Source of the DNA: Ectocarpus siliculosus
Taxonomy: Eukaryota > Sar > Phaeophyceae > Ectocarpales > Ectocarpaceae
NCBI GenBank assembly: GCA_000310025.1
Contig: FN649747.1
Span: forward strand, 502,068-566,067
Reading direction: 5' to 3'
Length of the DNA: 64,000 nt
The notes beneath the pieces were generated by a model. It was not told the DNA's origin. It was given only the letters and a program-made list of their open reading frames with translations, and ran no database searches. Below are positions 35,712 to 47,800 of the stretch, piece by piece; positions within the stretch are counted from its first letter, which is position 1; each line of letters starts with the position of its first letter. The position numbers were made by a program, and so were the translations under genes.

Positions 35712-38700
35712 ATGCAGCTCCACAAGACAGAGATTGCCAGTTCCGAGGTTCAACAAACCTACCAGGAGACCAACCTCCATCTCTTCGCGGAGAACGGTGA
35801 GTGCGGTGCTTGATTGGCCCTGGACCATTGCTGCTTCTTGAAGCCACTTGAGAACCTTCAGACTACAGCCTATTTGTATGCGGGGGAGGATCCTCGCAGT
35901 AGGGCAGATTGTGTGCGGCTTGTGAAGACTGTTGCTTCGAAGACTAGACTAGACTACACCGCGCAGGAATACTATGACTACTGCAGTGAGCTCAAGCTTC
36001 ACCGTTGTCGACCCAAAGAAGAGTAGACAGCTATGCTGGCAGACTGAGCGGTAATAATGAGTATCACGCAGAAACTGCGGCATGGAGGTTACAAGTCGCG
36101 TTTGTTGGGCTACAATAGGCAATCTGGCGGAGGTTCAACGCTGCCTCGCCGACGGGGAGATGGTGGACAAGAGGAACACGAGGCGGCAAACGGCGCTACA
36201 CAGTGCCTGCCTCGGGGGCCATCATGAAGTTGCCGACATCCTGATGAAACGGTAAGTGGCTTTTCGGAGCGCCAGGATACGTCTATCGTTATCTTATTGA
36301 AAGGGTGCGCGCAGTGCTGAATAGCTGTATGGTTGAGCAGCTTAGGTGCCAAATTTTGTTAGGAACGGTGGCGCGCAAGCTCCCGGTGGCGGGTGCGTCG
36401 TGTTGCACGTACAAAGAGAACAAGTCGGTGCATTAGCGTATTCGACCTCATAACAGGTCCGCTGCGGCGGACGGACGGCTGCATTCGACCACTCGCAGTG
36501 CAACGGCGAAACCTTCCATTTATTATATAACACCCGTTGTGCGACAATCGCCACGCTCATGCGGTCAGGAACACTTTCCGTGTTATCGTTCTGCGCATGT
36601 CGGACTCATCGGTTACGTCTGCGGGCGTTCTTCAGGGGTGCGGATATTACTGCCAAGGACGACCAGCTAGTTTCCATTTTGCATTGCGCAGCATCCGGAG
36701 GTGCGTGTTACCTTGCCCAGGACCACGGCAAGAGGATACAACGTAGACGACAATAACGTGTCGGAAAGCGCATGCTTAGAATGTGCTGCGCTGTATGCTT
36801 CTTCCATGTGCGGTTATCGCAGATATTCAGCCAGAGTCACGCTTCGAGAAGCCGAAGGCAAGCTTTGCACTCGAACTTGTCCATCTAGGACTATTTTGAA
36901 CTGATTACTATTTTGGAGGTGTTGATAACGCAACCCTTGTACGTAGCGGGTGGTACGTTTGTCGAAAATTACAAGGGGCATAGTTTGTGGTTGCACAGAA
37001 AAATAGATCCACTTACCAAAACTCAGAAGGTCACGTCGATAAATGAATCTGTCCCATTCCCACGTGCATCCGTCGTGTCGAACATATATGATGGCAATCA
37101 CCACACGTCCAGGAAACGACGATATTGTGCGCACTCTTTTGGCATCGGGAGTCGTGGTCAACGCACGGGACGACCGCTCCAGCACACCACTCCACGCAGC
37201 ATGCATGCGCGGCCACATTTCTGTCATCAGGTAATTTGTTGGAGCGATAGGGAGAAATAAACAAGGCGCCACCTCAAGAACTTCTTGTATTCCCAGTACT
37301 CATTCTTTTTTCCACCGTTGGAATAACCCAACATGAACCTCATAGGTTTGTAGGATGGGATTCTCATCTGAATCGCTGTTCTTGGGGGTCACATTCTTAA
37401 GCATGGATGATGTTTAGCCCGGCGTTCTTCACTCCCATTTTTCTTCAGTGACTGCCCCTCGCCCCACGCAATCCGGGCACCACATGCACCAACAAGATTA
37501 TATTGTTCGTATCCCAATTCGAGCATGTACGTGAGCACACGTAGTGCTGGAAGTGACCCTTGGAGGAACGAGAGAGATACTCCATGTCTGGAGGGGTGCT
37601 TGGTGAACATGGTCGATGACTCAACCACCGATGCGTGACAAATGAGTGCGCGGCCATGACTCCCTCCCGTATCGCACTGCTGTGCCCCTGGGAAACGCCT
37701 AAATACGTATTTTTCGTCCGTCTCACGCGGGCACCTACAATGAGGTTCATCATTCGTCCCCGACAGGTCCAAGCCGATGACGGGTCGGACTTTGCCGTGT
37801 TGCCTGGTGTTCTTTTGGTGATACATACCGTGTTTTTGGTTGAGAACACGGTGGCCGAGTTACCTAAGCCCGTGCAGGCTTGCGATCCATTCCCATCATG
37901 CATTCGCACCGGGTCCATTGCGCAGTACGGTTATTGATACAGACTTGGTGATCCAGAGTGCAAATTAAACCCGTGATTTTCTGCCGGAAAGAGTGATTAT
38001 CTCAAGCACTTTGCCAAACAAAAAAATATCGGACTGTCTGAAAAGTGGTGGTTATCGAAGCTCCCGATCCGCGATTCGCCGGACAAACTATTTTGTTTTG
38101 CTTGGGAAACGTTCAACGTAGGAGGTCGATCACGAAACATGATATCTTTCACCTCACGCGGCGTGCACCCCTTCCGTTGTAGGCTCTTGGTGGAAGCCGG
38201 CGGAGACACTGTGGCTGTGGACTGCAAAAAGCGGTCACCGGGTGACGTTATTGGTAAATAACGAAGTTGTGACTGCCCTGAAGTCGGCGTTTCTCGAACC
38301 GTTGGTAGTTTCTCAGTAGTTTGAAGTGGGGGCACTTGAACCAATCGGAGTTTGTGATGTTTAGGCAGGAACCTTCCCTCGCGACTTATGAAGTCGATGT
38401 AGTTTACTAACAACGAGCTTTGTAGCGCGTCGCTTCCAACTTAGACGAGGATTTACTTAGTGAGAACAAAACTCACCTTGCCGGGACTCGAACCCATGAC
38501 CTGGCCCTTAGTAGGCTGCGAGGGTACCCACTAGACCACCGGGGCGACCTGTTGAGGACCAGGCAGCAAATGCGTGTAGCGTAGGCATTGCCACGTGGGC
38601 TCTGTAACATGAATATGTTTACGGCAAACATCTGCTTGTATTGAAACATCAACCACATCTCGAGAGGAATGGGTTGGTTCCCCTCGAGTTTACTGCCTAG

Positions 38701-40772
38701 ATGTGAGGCAGATGTAAGCTTCGACACTACAGATGAGATTGATTGTTTTCTACGAGTGGCCCCGAGAGCGAATGAGAACATGTGAAACGGCGCCTCGGAG
38801 TTATCGCGAGTAGGGGATGGAGTGTTTCAACAGAACAATACGACTGTCGGAGAAAAGTCTCCGAGGGAGTTTGGTTCTGAAGAGCAATGCTTGAACACAC
38901 CAGGACGCACCGCGCCACTTTTTTTTTGTGGGTTGGGATATCATGGGCATTGGCCTCACCGGGTGTTGTGGGTTGGGATATCATGGGCATTGGCCTCGCC
39001 GGGTGCCGATTGTACAGGAACACCCACAGCGACATCAGAATTGCAACAAGTGGAAAAGGTAGCGAACATATAGGCAAGCATCGTTCTGTGGCAGGCGCGA
39101 GGGAATTAGAAAAGACACCGGCGAAAAATTGTCTCAGTGGATCAGGGGGAGGAGATCTTGAAACCGAAGCACTTCGCACTCCGGGGTGACCAGAAACTAA
39201 GGGAAAATCTCAGGTCATCGGGAGGGGAGGGTACAATTAGAGCTGATCGTATTTGGTTCAGTGCGTTTCGAACATGTTTCGATCTGCCCACATAATGGAC
39301 TATAGACTTTGCCGCTTCTGTGGGGAGTTATTTGAGTTAAAGAATTGAAACGCTGCTCAACCTGGACCCCCAACACAGGTGAAATGGGTTATGTGAAGCA
39401 CGATCTTGCCAAGGCGATCAGGACCGTCTTGAACTCCGCGTCTGGTGGTTTCCGAGAGCAAGCGGCCGACCTTAAGCGGGTGAGCGACCCCATAGATGTG
39501 ACCGAATCGACATGTTCGTCTGTGCTATTGTTTCGCAAACATAAAATACCGTGGCTGATGTGCGAATCGGTCGTGATTCTGTCTTTTTTTTGCCCGGGAC
39601 GGACCTTCTTTCTTCTTCACCGTTTGCTTGGTCGTTTTTTCTGAAGTGAAAACATGTCCCTCTCGAAGTGAGGAATCGAAACCGCATGCACCACCTCCAG
39701 CCTTAGCCCTTGTTTATGCGGGTTAGCAATTACCGTGATACAGGTTGGGTCAGGCCGTAGTTACGGAATCAACCGGTCTGCGGCATTGTCCATCTGAGTC
39801 AAGCTGAAATGGCATACCCGAAAGCCTCCCACTGCTCTCCATCCCCGATCAGCGCTGGCTGAGTAGGCGAACGACAAACGTTTCACCATCGAATTCTGTG
39901 GCGATGGGGTTGTGGGTAGAGAAATTACTGCACGACGTATCACATCAAACTTAGGAACCGGTCAAGCGTGCTTCCGCCATCCCAAGGTGTAAGGAAATTC
40001 AATCCCTTCCCACCACTTTCCTCGTATGCTCTGTATCCTTTCACTCCTTACACTCCCAGGAGAAAGAATCGCTGAAAGCGGAGGTAGAAACAATAACGAA
40101 GCGACTGCATGCAGCCGAGGGAGAACTGGAAAACGCTGATCAGGAAACCGCTCAGGTGCTCCGGCGTGTGGAAAATAAAAAACTATGGGAGGAACGGGTC
40201 CTACGTAGTATTTTTTGTCTTGATTTGTGACACATGTTCGGGGAGGCGGATGGCGTCGTGTGCTGAGATCTTGTCCATGTGAATTACTCCCTTCTAGCGT
40301 GTGGTACGCCGTGTCTGAATCCCACCCATATTCATTGTGAAACCAATGTGTCTCGTAGCTTGCACATCGCCTCATACTATGCTCGACGCATCCCGAAAAT
40401 CACGGAATAAAACTGTTCCATGTTTAACGAGGTGAAATTCGGTCGTGGTGCGTCGTAACCCTCAATTCGTTCAATGATGGTACCGAAATATGCTTTCCGC
40501 TGAAGCCTTGTAAACTAAATGCGCTGGGTAATGTATCGATGTTCCACGTTGGGACCTGTAACCACCATGTATAGTGCCAATATTATTCACGATGGTGAAT
40601 ACTCGGGAGTAGTGTTGACCTCCCCATACCAATCGTTGGTATTTTTGTGAACTTTCGTCAGCTGAAAAATTTAGTCAAGAAGATGGAGGAAGAGATTCGT
40701 CAGCTACGGAGCGCTGCGAGCAAGGAGACTCAGAGGCGGAAGAAGAATAAGATCCCATGCACTATTTCTTAG
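35712..40772 (+). CDS. Ankyrin-repeat protein with C-terminal coiled coil
   Basis: Eight exons join without any phase conflict: 35712-35796, 36119-36251, 36636-36700, 37113-37230, 38183-38253, 39379-39479, 40060-40197 and 40662-40772 (stop TAG). They sum to 822 bases, a 273-aa protein. It opens with a short helix (MQLHKTEIASSEV). Ankyrin repeats follow: GNLAEVQRCLADG with TALHSACLGGHHEVADILMK, then GADITAKDDQLVSILHCAAS, VRTLLASGVVVNARDD with TPLHAACMRGHISVI, and LLVEAGGDTVAVD. The last third is coiled coil (LKAEVETITKRLHAAEGELE, then LKNLVKKMEEEIRQLRS). It is probably an adaptor protein; partners are unknown. An upstream in-frame extension to 35499 is open but lacks conserved features. Confidence 0.8.
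38478..38552 (-). repeat. tRNA-derived sequence (SINE head or tRNA relic)
   Basis: Read on the minus strand, this intronic segment has a polymerase III A-box match (TGGTCTAGTGGG) and, about 40 bases on, a perfect B box (GGTTCGAGTCC). The acceptor and T stems pair imperfectly and the anticodon arm cannot be drawn properly, so a working tRNA is unlikely. It lies in an intron of the ankyrin/coiled-coil gene, antisense to it. Confidence 0.45.
38928..39007 (+). repeat. 40-bp tandem duplication
   Basis: Two consecutive 40-base units starting GTGGGTTGGGATATCATG differ at only about two positions. They lie in an intron of the ankyrin/coiled-coil gene and probably mark a recent local duplication. Confidence 0.85.
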
Positions 40773-41891
40773 TGCAAGTTGCATGCACTATTGCTTATTG
40801 CATGCTGTAGCCGGGTGTATTGGACTTTTGGAAAACCCAAACAGCGCACATGAACAGCAACTCTAGCTGCGTGTTGGTTGATTTACTCTGCTGTATCGTT
40901 AACCCGTAGCATCCATATTACTCAAGACACCTCACACATGTGCCTCTCCTCAAAGTGGGCGTTGCTGTAACCACCAGAGAAAGAGGGTAGAGCAGGTAGA
41001 GTACCAAGCATGGGAGATCATGGAGTCTCATGGGAATTTGAAGAAGTTGGAGTAGCTCTAGTACAATGGCTGTCTGGGGCACTTTTTCACATGCAGAGAG
41101 TGGCAGCTTTCGCGTTATATTTTCTTGGGTGTCTGAGCCCTAAGTGTTCGGTGAGGTCCAAGCCACCGCGACGTGGAAATATGGCTTCCGAAACGAACAG
41201 CTTTCAAGCAGGGACTGCGGAGGGTATCCAAAGCGGGCATCCTAATACCGGGAGAGCATGATCCATTCGGAGCCAGCTGTTCTAGGGAAACCGTTCTCGT
41301 TGGCCGACATCTTTGCACAACATAACTGTATGAGCATACCCTCATATCATACCCTTCGCAACTGCAAATGAGCATCCCGGTGAGGGGAGATGCCTTGAAA
41401 CGAGGCCTACAAAAGTTCCTCAGCTTGGACAATGCCACGCATCTCTCAGCATCCGTTTCGAGTCTTGGAGGGTGCACCGATGGCTGATTTCCTGGATCAA
41501 TTGTTGTGCCGCGAGGAACCATATTCGGAGCCGCACTTTTGCTCCCTAGGCCACAGCAGAGTAGACTCTCTGAAACACTCGTCCATGCGTGTATCATGAG
41601 CGATTCAGCCGAACCTTCGCCGGGCTATATGCCATCATCTGCGGAGTTTGTATGATGAATGTCACGTCCAAACGAAAGCGGGCCACAGGGCAAGATATGT
41701 TAGCTAATCAGCACACGGATTAGAACCACAGGCCAACCTGGTAGGTGCGATCCATGGGTCCCATCCGAAAGGGGAAAGGACGCACAACAATGGATTGGTC
41801 TTCGTTTTTCCTCCGTCAGCCATGCCACAACATGTGCATCGGTCGAGCAGGACAGGTAGCCGCACCCCGATACAACGGCGTCCGCTGCGTG
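40773..41891. other. Convergent intergenic region
   Basis: This lies between the stop codons of the plus-strand ankyrin gene and the minus-strand IQ/SAM/ankyrin gene, so it holds two 3' untranslated regions. A 26-base motif around CATGCACTATT is imperfectly repeated at about 40,755-40,806 across the first stop codon. Open frames on the minus strand at 41115-41597 show no similarity I recognise. Confidence 0.45.
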
Positions 41892-44800
41892 TTACATATC
41901 CAGGCCCCGGTTCCAACCGTACACACTCGGAAGCACATACAGTTTCTCGGGTGCGGGCATTTGATGCCGGGATGCCCCGCCATACCGTGTCACTTGTGCT
42001 ACAAGAAACAAGCAAGGTACACGGTTTCAGCACTTACAGGGGGAAAGCCCTTGCTTGTTCTCGATTGTATCGTCCGCCCCATTATTGATGAGGTATTCTC
42101 CCATCTTCCCGCTAGAGTCGTACGACATGGCGAAGTGAAGCGACGTGTTTCCTGTGGCGTTGCGATGGTTCACGTCCGCCCCACGCTGAACCAAGAACTC
42201 GACGACAGGCATCTTTGACCATTCCCACCGACAACACATACGGCAGCGACGAGAGCATCAGTCAAAGCAACGTGGGCAGCATGTGGGGGTGAGATATATT
42301 CTGGAAGGAAAGCATCGCCACGTATCAAAACGCCGCACCAGAACCTCAACAACACCGACAGCAAACAAAGAAACGGATCTCGGGCGGAAGGTTGTAACTG
42401 GTGCCCAACCTCCTCGGGGTTAGGTTGGGACGTTGGGGATCGACCTTGGACGACATGTAGTCTACGTTGGCAGATTGGACCAACGCCGCAATCCGTGATG
42501 CGTGGCTAGCTGCATACGTCGGCGTACAGCCTGACCCTCGGGAGATTGTGGGGCCGTTGTGCACCAGATACAACCTGCCTTGGCCACCCGTGATGGCATG
42601 CCACTGCGCTCACAGCATCGGAGTGAGTGGACGAATTCTTCAGGCTCAACAACATATTGCTCGAACACACTACGCAACTCTAAGGTCTTCAGCCACAGCA
42701 CAGATACCTGTAGCTGCTGAACGGCAACGAGTAGAAGGGTGTTGCCCATAGAGTCTTCCGTGTTGATCTCGAAGCCCGAATTCAATGTCTCTTCCAGGCG
42801 CTTCTTCTTGCCATGTCTCGCCTGCGCGCCGAAGCGCACAAATCGCAAGCAGGAAGAGTTAGGATAAAAAATCGTTGCTATTGACAGATCGGTCACCCAC
42901 CATGCCGTGGCTGCCGGTAAGCGACACGTTTGAGGCAGGCTTATCTCTATGCGAAGGACGAACGTCTACGGTATGCAGTCTCGTACTCTCTCCCGACGTT
43001 CAAAGAGTGGCGAGAGGCTCGACAGTGCGCCATCGTTGTCGTTGATAAATTGCGTACCTGAGAGAAGGCGGTGTCCACGTCGGGAATCTCTTCCCTTATG
43101 GACGTCGCCTGGTCCTCTCGTCTGACGCTGCTCGCCATCGACTGTTCGGCCGCGGAAAGGGGGGTGAGCTTCTGCCGTGCTAGCAGGAGCTTCTTGAGGT
43201 GGAGTTTGTGCTCCATTCCGATCGAGTCCATGAGGTCTGACTCCCGTAGCTCGCCCAGGAAGCTTCCATCGACCTGGTTAGTTTAGTCAGTTACAATGGC
43301 AGTGTTTGACGAAGGAGGTATGAATGGGTGTTGAGGTTGCGTGTCCTTGCCAACATGGCGCAAAGGTGAAATGCACCCTTCCACTTTGCACCTGTGGTTC
43401 GACACAGTCAGTTCTAACAGCCCGCCCATGGGATACTTCGCCGGCCCTTTGAAGCTGGAAACGAGGGTTGACAGCACTCCAGTGCATCTTCTCCTCTTCC
43501 CCCAGCAGCGAAAGGTTCATACGCATGATCTTCTTGACTCTCACTTTTCCCTCCCGGAATGCCTGCTTGTACTCTCCGAGCTGTAATGTGTCCAGCCACC
43601 GGCACACGTCGTCCACGGTCCACAAGCACAACTCTGTCGGGAAAGGATGCCGTTGGCTGTTGTCCGCCTCCTCGATCTCCGCTCTTGTAGATTTCACCTT
43701 CTCCTTGCGCACCGCCAGCGCTTTCGTAACTGCCAGGAGGAATGCGTAGGTGGGATAGGGCGTGTGCGTGTGTGAGAGGATGAATAGGGAAAGCGGTCTA
43801 TCCGAGCGGCCATCGGAAATGAGCGGCCCTGTTCACTGCTCTGTGTCCCCGTTCCTTTGTCGCTTGTGATCATGCATATTCAAAGTGGAAAGACCTCCGT
43901 GTGACGCCATATTCCTTTCTTTTGGCTTTTTGTGAGGCTGAACCCGATTTTCTCTACACGTGCAGTCTCGAGAACTTGCTCTCACCGGCGTCGCCTCCTA
44001 GATCTCCAGTCTGCTTGAGTGAGGGGATGCTAGCAGCCGCTGCCGAGGCAGCCGCGGCCGCCGCGGCGTCCGCGCTGCCTGCGATAGCCGCCGTTGTAGT
44101 GTCCGCGTTGATGTCCCGCATCTAGTCGACGCCGAACGATGTCGATGGGAAACGAACAAAAAGGAAGAACAGAAAACATAAACCAGCAGTTGATAAAGTA
44201 GCAGCAACGATTGCTGGCGCTCTTGATGAAGGTGGTAGGCAACGACTGCGGGGCTATGGGGGAGGACGACCCCCACCAAATTGTAAGCACCTCGACAAAA
44301 GCAACTTCTGGTCAGATCTCTGAACGAATGATGCACTGAAAAACACAGATTGGCCTCCCATCTGTGTAGGAATTTAAACACAAGGCGCTCCAGCGGCTTC
44401 GCACTCTACAGATACATCCCCAACTTCAGCCTTTGGTAGCTACATTTTCAGCACAGGCGAGCGTTTCAGATGGAATAAATAAGCTCTTAGGTCGCACCTG
44501 CTTCATCATGTTGAGGCTACTAAAGTAGCTGAGTGACATGGACATGAACTGAAACTTCATCAGCTCCTCCGTCTGCCCGTACATAGCCGCCGCTTTGGCC
44601 TCGTGATCTCGGGCGCGTTGCGCGGTGGCGGCAGCCGCAGCAGCGCTGGTGGCAGCGGCCGTTTCTAGCTGGACCCCCTTCTCGCGAACGATGTCCAGCT
44701 CTCGCTTCTGCTCCGAAAGGAGCTCCATCAAGTTGCGCTGATGAGAAAGGAGGAGGAGGCGGAGGAGAGGGTGATAAGGTGCATTTGATACTATGTAGAT

Positions 44801-47800
44801 CTCGGCACGCAACGCTTGCATGCCACCCATCTCAGCTAGGCTCAAAGAACTTTCAAAAACTGGATTGGTGTAAGCGGTTGGAGCCTAAGGCGGCGACAGT
44901 ATTACACTGAAGTCCACTACTACGTTTTTCCAAACTGACCGCCCTGCCTACGTATCCCACAAGTCGGGTGACCTTTGCCCCTGTCGATCAAGCTTAGCTC
45001 CAAAACGAAATCCTCGTCCAATCGGAGACACCACAAAATCACCACAATCGATCGTGTACTGGGGAATACCTGCATGTGTCCAAACTCCCGTGACTTTCTT
45101 TGCCGCGTGGCCTCAATATCCGCCACGGCCGAACTTAGGCGATCCAGCTGCCGCTTCTTGTCGGAAACATCCGCAAAGGTCGACGCGAACTCAACGGATA
45201 GCTGCACGCGCCGCTGCTCCCGCTCCGCCCGCTTCAGCTGCAGCTGCATCTCCAAGGCGTACGCGTCCTCCTTCTTCAACTCCTTCTTCCCTCGCCCCTT
45301 CCTCCCTCCCCCTCTGCCACCACCGCTACCGCTACCGCTACCGAAGTCGTCGTCGTCGTCGTCGTCGTCGTCATCTCCATCGCCCCCCCCGCCGCCGCCG
45401 CCGTCCTTCGTACGCGGTCTCCCCGTTTTCGGGATGCCGGCAGCGCCCGTGATACCTCGCGATATCAGGTCTCGCTCGTGCGTCAGCTGCACGAGTTCTC
45501 TCTCGATATGGTCAATCTATAGAGAGAAGGGTGTGAAGGGCCGGAAGAGGAGAAGTGGTTTAAGCATGGCTCTCGATATGCAGAGAGACGGGTGCGGAGG
45601 GGGACGAAAGAGGAGGCCCGAGGGGTGTAGATGCAAGACCGGAACCAGGGCAAAGCGAGGGAAGTGCCTGTCCCCCATAGACACATCCAGTGTTGTCCTG
45701 CTAGTGAAATGGTGGATGATCTAATCTGTAGAGTGGCGATGTCCTGCCTTCTCGGGGGGAGCCGCTATTTCACAGTTTGGTGTGTTCGGAAGGATGCGCG
45801 TACGACGTGTGTCGTCGGTCGCAGACCCACCTGACCCAAAGTTTTGTCTCTTTCGGCTGAAGAGCTCCGATCCCCGTTCTCACAAAAATTCACTCCCACT
45901 TGTCCCTTCGAGGTTGACACATTTTCCTGCCCAATTACAACTGCAGCCAATTCAAACACCTTCCAGGACTAGTGTCGAGAAGCTCGGGGACTACCCCACG
46001 CACCTCCGCCATTTCCCTCTCTAGTACGCTTAGCTCCGACTCCGAGGCGGTGAGCTGATGGTGGATAGAGGACACGCGAGCTTCGGCTTTTTCTTGCGCC
46101 CGATTGAGAGCCGCAATCTCGCCTTGTTGTTTGACGAATGCCACCTGTTTTGCGATGTTGTCATGTTCTGCTTTATGTTCTGGTTTGAGCAACGGTCGCT
46201 GGATTGAAAAAAAACTATCGGAGAGTACGTCGTAGGCATGTGGACATGCGTAGAACGATGTTAGCCGCATAGCGAGCTGTGAGCCTGGAGACATGCAGAT
46301 CGTAAAAGCAGATCTCACCCACAAGTAATGAGTGTGGCAGTACCGCTTAGGTTTGCGTCATCGTTCCGAACAGGTATTTTGTGCTAGGATGATGCTAGGA
46401 CAGCATTAGCGGAGGCTCCATTGCTTTGCCGTCCCTGATAATGCCCCCGTGTTGATTTTCTCGATCGTGGGCGTATACACGAATGACTCCAGCGACGAAA
46501 ATATATTGAATTGGAACCAATTATAGAACTTCTTTCGGAAGAACAGTGGTGGGCCATTCCCGATACTCTGTGCACTAACTTCAGACTTCGGCAATCGGAT
46601 AGCACGACCATATTCTCGACCGTGCTCATAAAAAATCAGCATGTGACGACATTCTCGCCCGTGTTCGCAACAAAAACCGGCTTGAAGCATTCTGGGCAGA
46701 ATAGCTCATCTCCGAGGTCGATGGTCGCTCGTTGACGCCGCGTTTGAGCTTACTCTAACACTAAAACACAACCTTGCGGGGGGGCCTCCTTCACTTCAGC
46801 CGCACACACACGAATCGTACGAATCGCGCCCCACCTTAGTGTCTTCGATCATGCGCAAACCCAGCTTCAGGCGTTCTGCGCCGGGCCCCGCCGACTGCCA
46901 CTCCCGCCTCCGTCGGGTTGCCCGCCTCCCGAGGTGGCCGCGGTACATGCGCTGAATCTCGCGGCTAGCCAGCCAGGAGCACCGAGCCCGGAGGTAGCTG
47001 TCCCGCGCCATCTTCCCTCGCCAAGCCGACTGGAGCATGGTTGCTGACGATGCTCGGGCGGCAAACCGCGCCAGCAGCGCACGTTTGCGTGCCGCCACTC
47101 GTCTGGTGACACAGACGGGGTCGATGGTTAGAGTACACGGCATGACAAGGCGCAGGAGAACAGTGCATTGGTCGTGATGTCTCGCGGAAGTTTCACCGCC
47201 CGTCCGCGTTTCATGAACCCTCGTCCCCCGTTTTTGTGTTGTGCTGTTTTCTTCTGCGTACTGTCGTTGTCTCTACTTTTCGTGAGGGAAAGGGGCTGGA
47301 TGAGGCTCTGTGGCGGAGGACTGTTAAGTGGAATTCAGGTCTCTTGTACTTTGACCCCTACCGCAATCTCATCGTTCTCAAACAATCGAACTTGCCCAAA
47401 GCCATCTTGCATATGGGGCAATGATCTACCTGTTGCCGTTGACCTTCACTACCAACCCTAGAATATCAAGCACGCGTGACGGAAGCAAACGATACTATTA
47501 CTCGGCGGGAAAACGGGCCGTTAGGAAACCCTTCATCCGTCCCATTTTCACCTGCCAAGGAAACCGCGGGCCGCTTTTTGCAGCACCCGACACCGCACGT
47601 CCCTCAGCTTTTCGACGAACACCAACCGTCCGAGTCGGCCGCGGTACACTCTCTGTATCGTGGTAGCTCGACCCCCGAGGATGGTCTCGTCGAGAAGCTG
47701 CCGGCGTATGCGGCGTACCGATGTTCGCCTGAGGTGGCCCCTCACCAGCGACTGAATTGCCGTTGCAGCAGTGATCTAAGAATGAATTCCGTCCGTGGGA

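Noticed and set aside
35814-36026. 70-codon frame just after the first ankyrin-gene exon as a separate gene
   Set aside because: It lies in the first intron, lacks a partner exon and shows no family similarity. It is kept out for lack of support.
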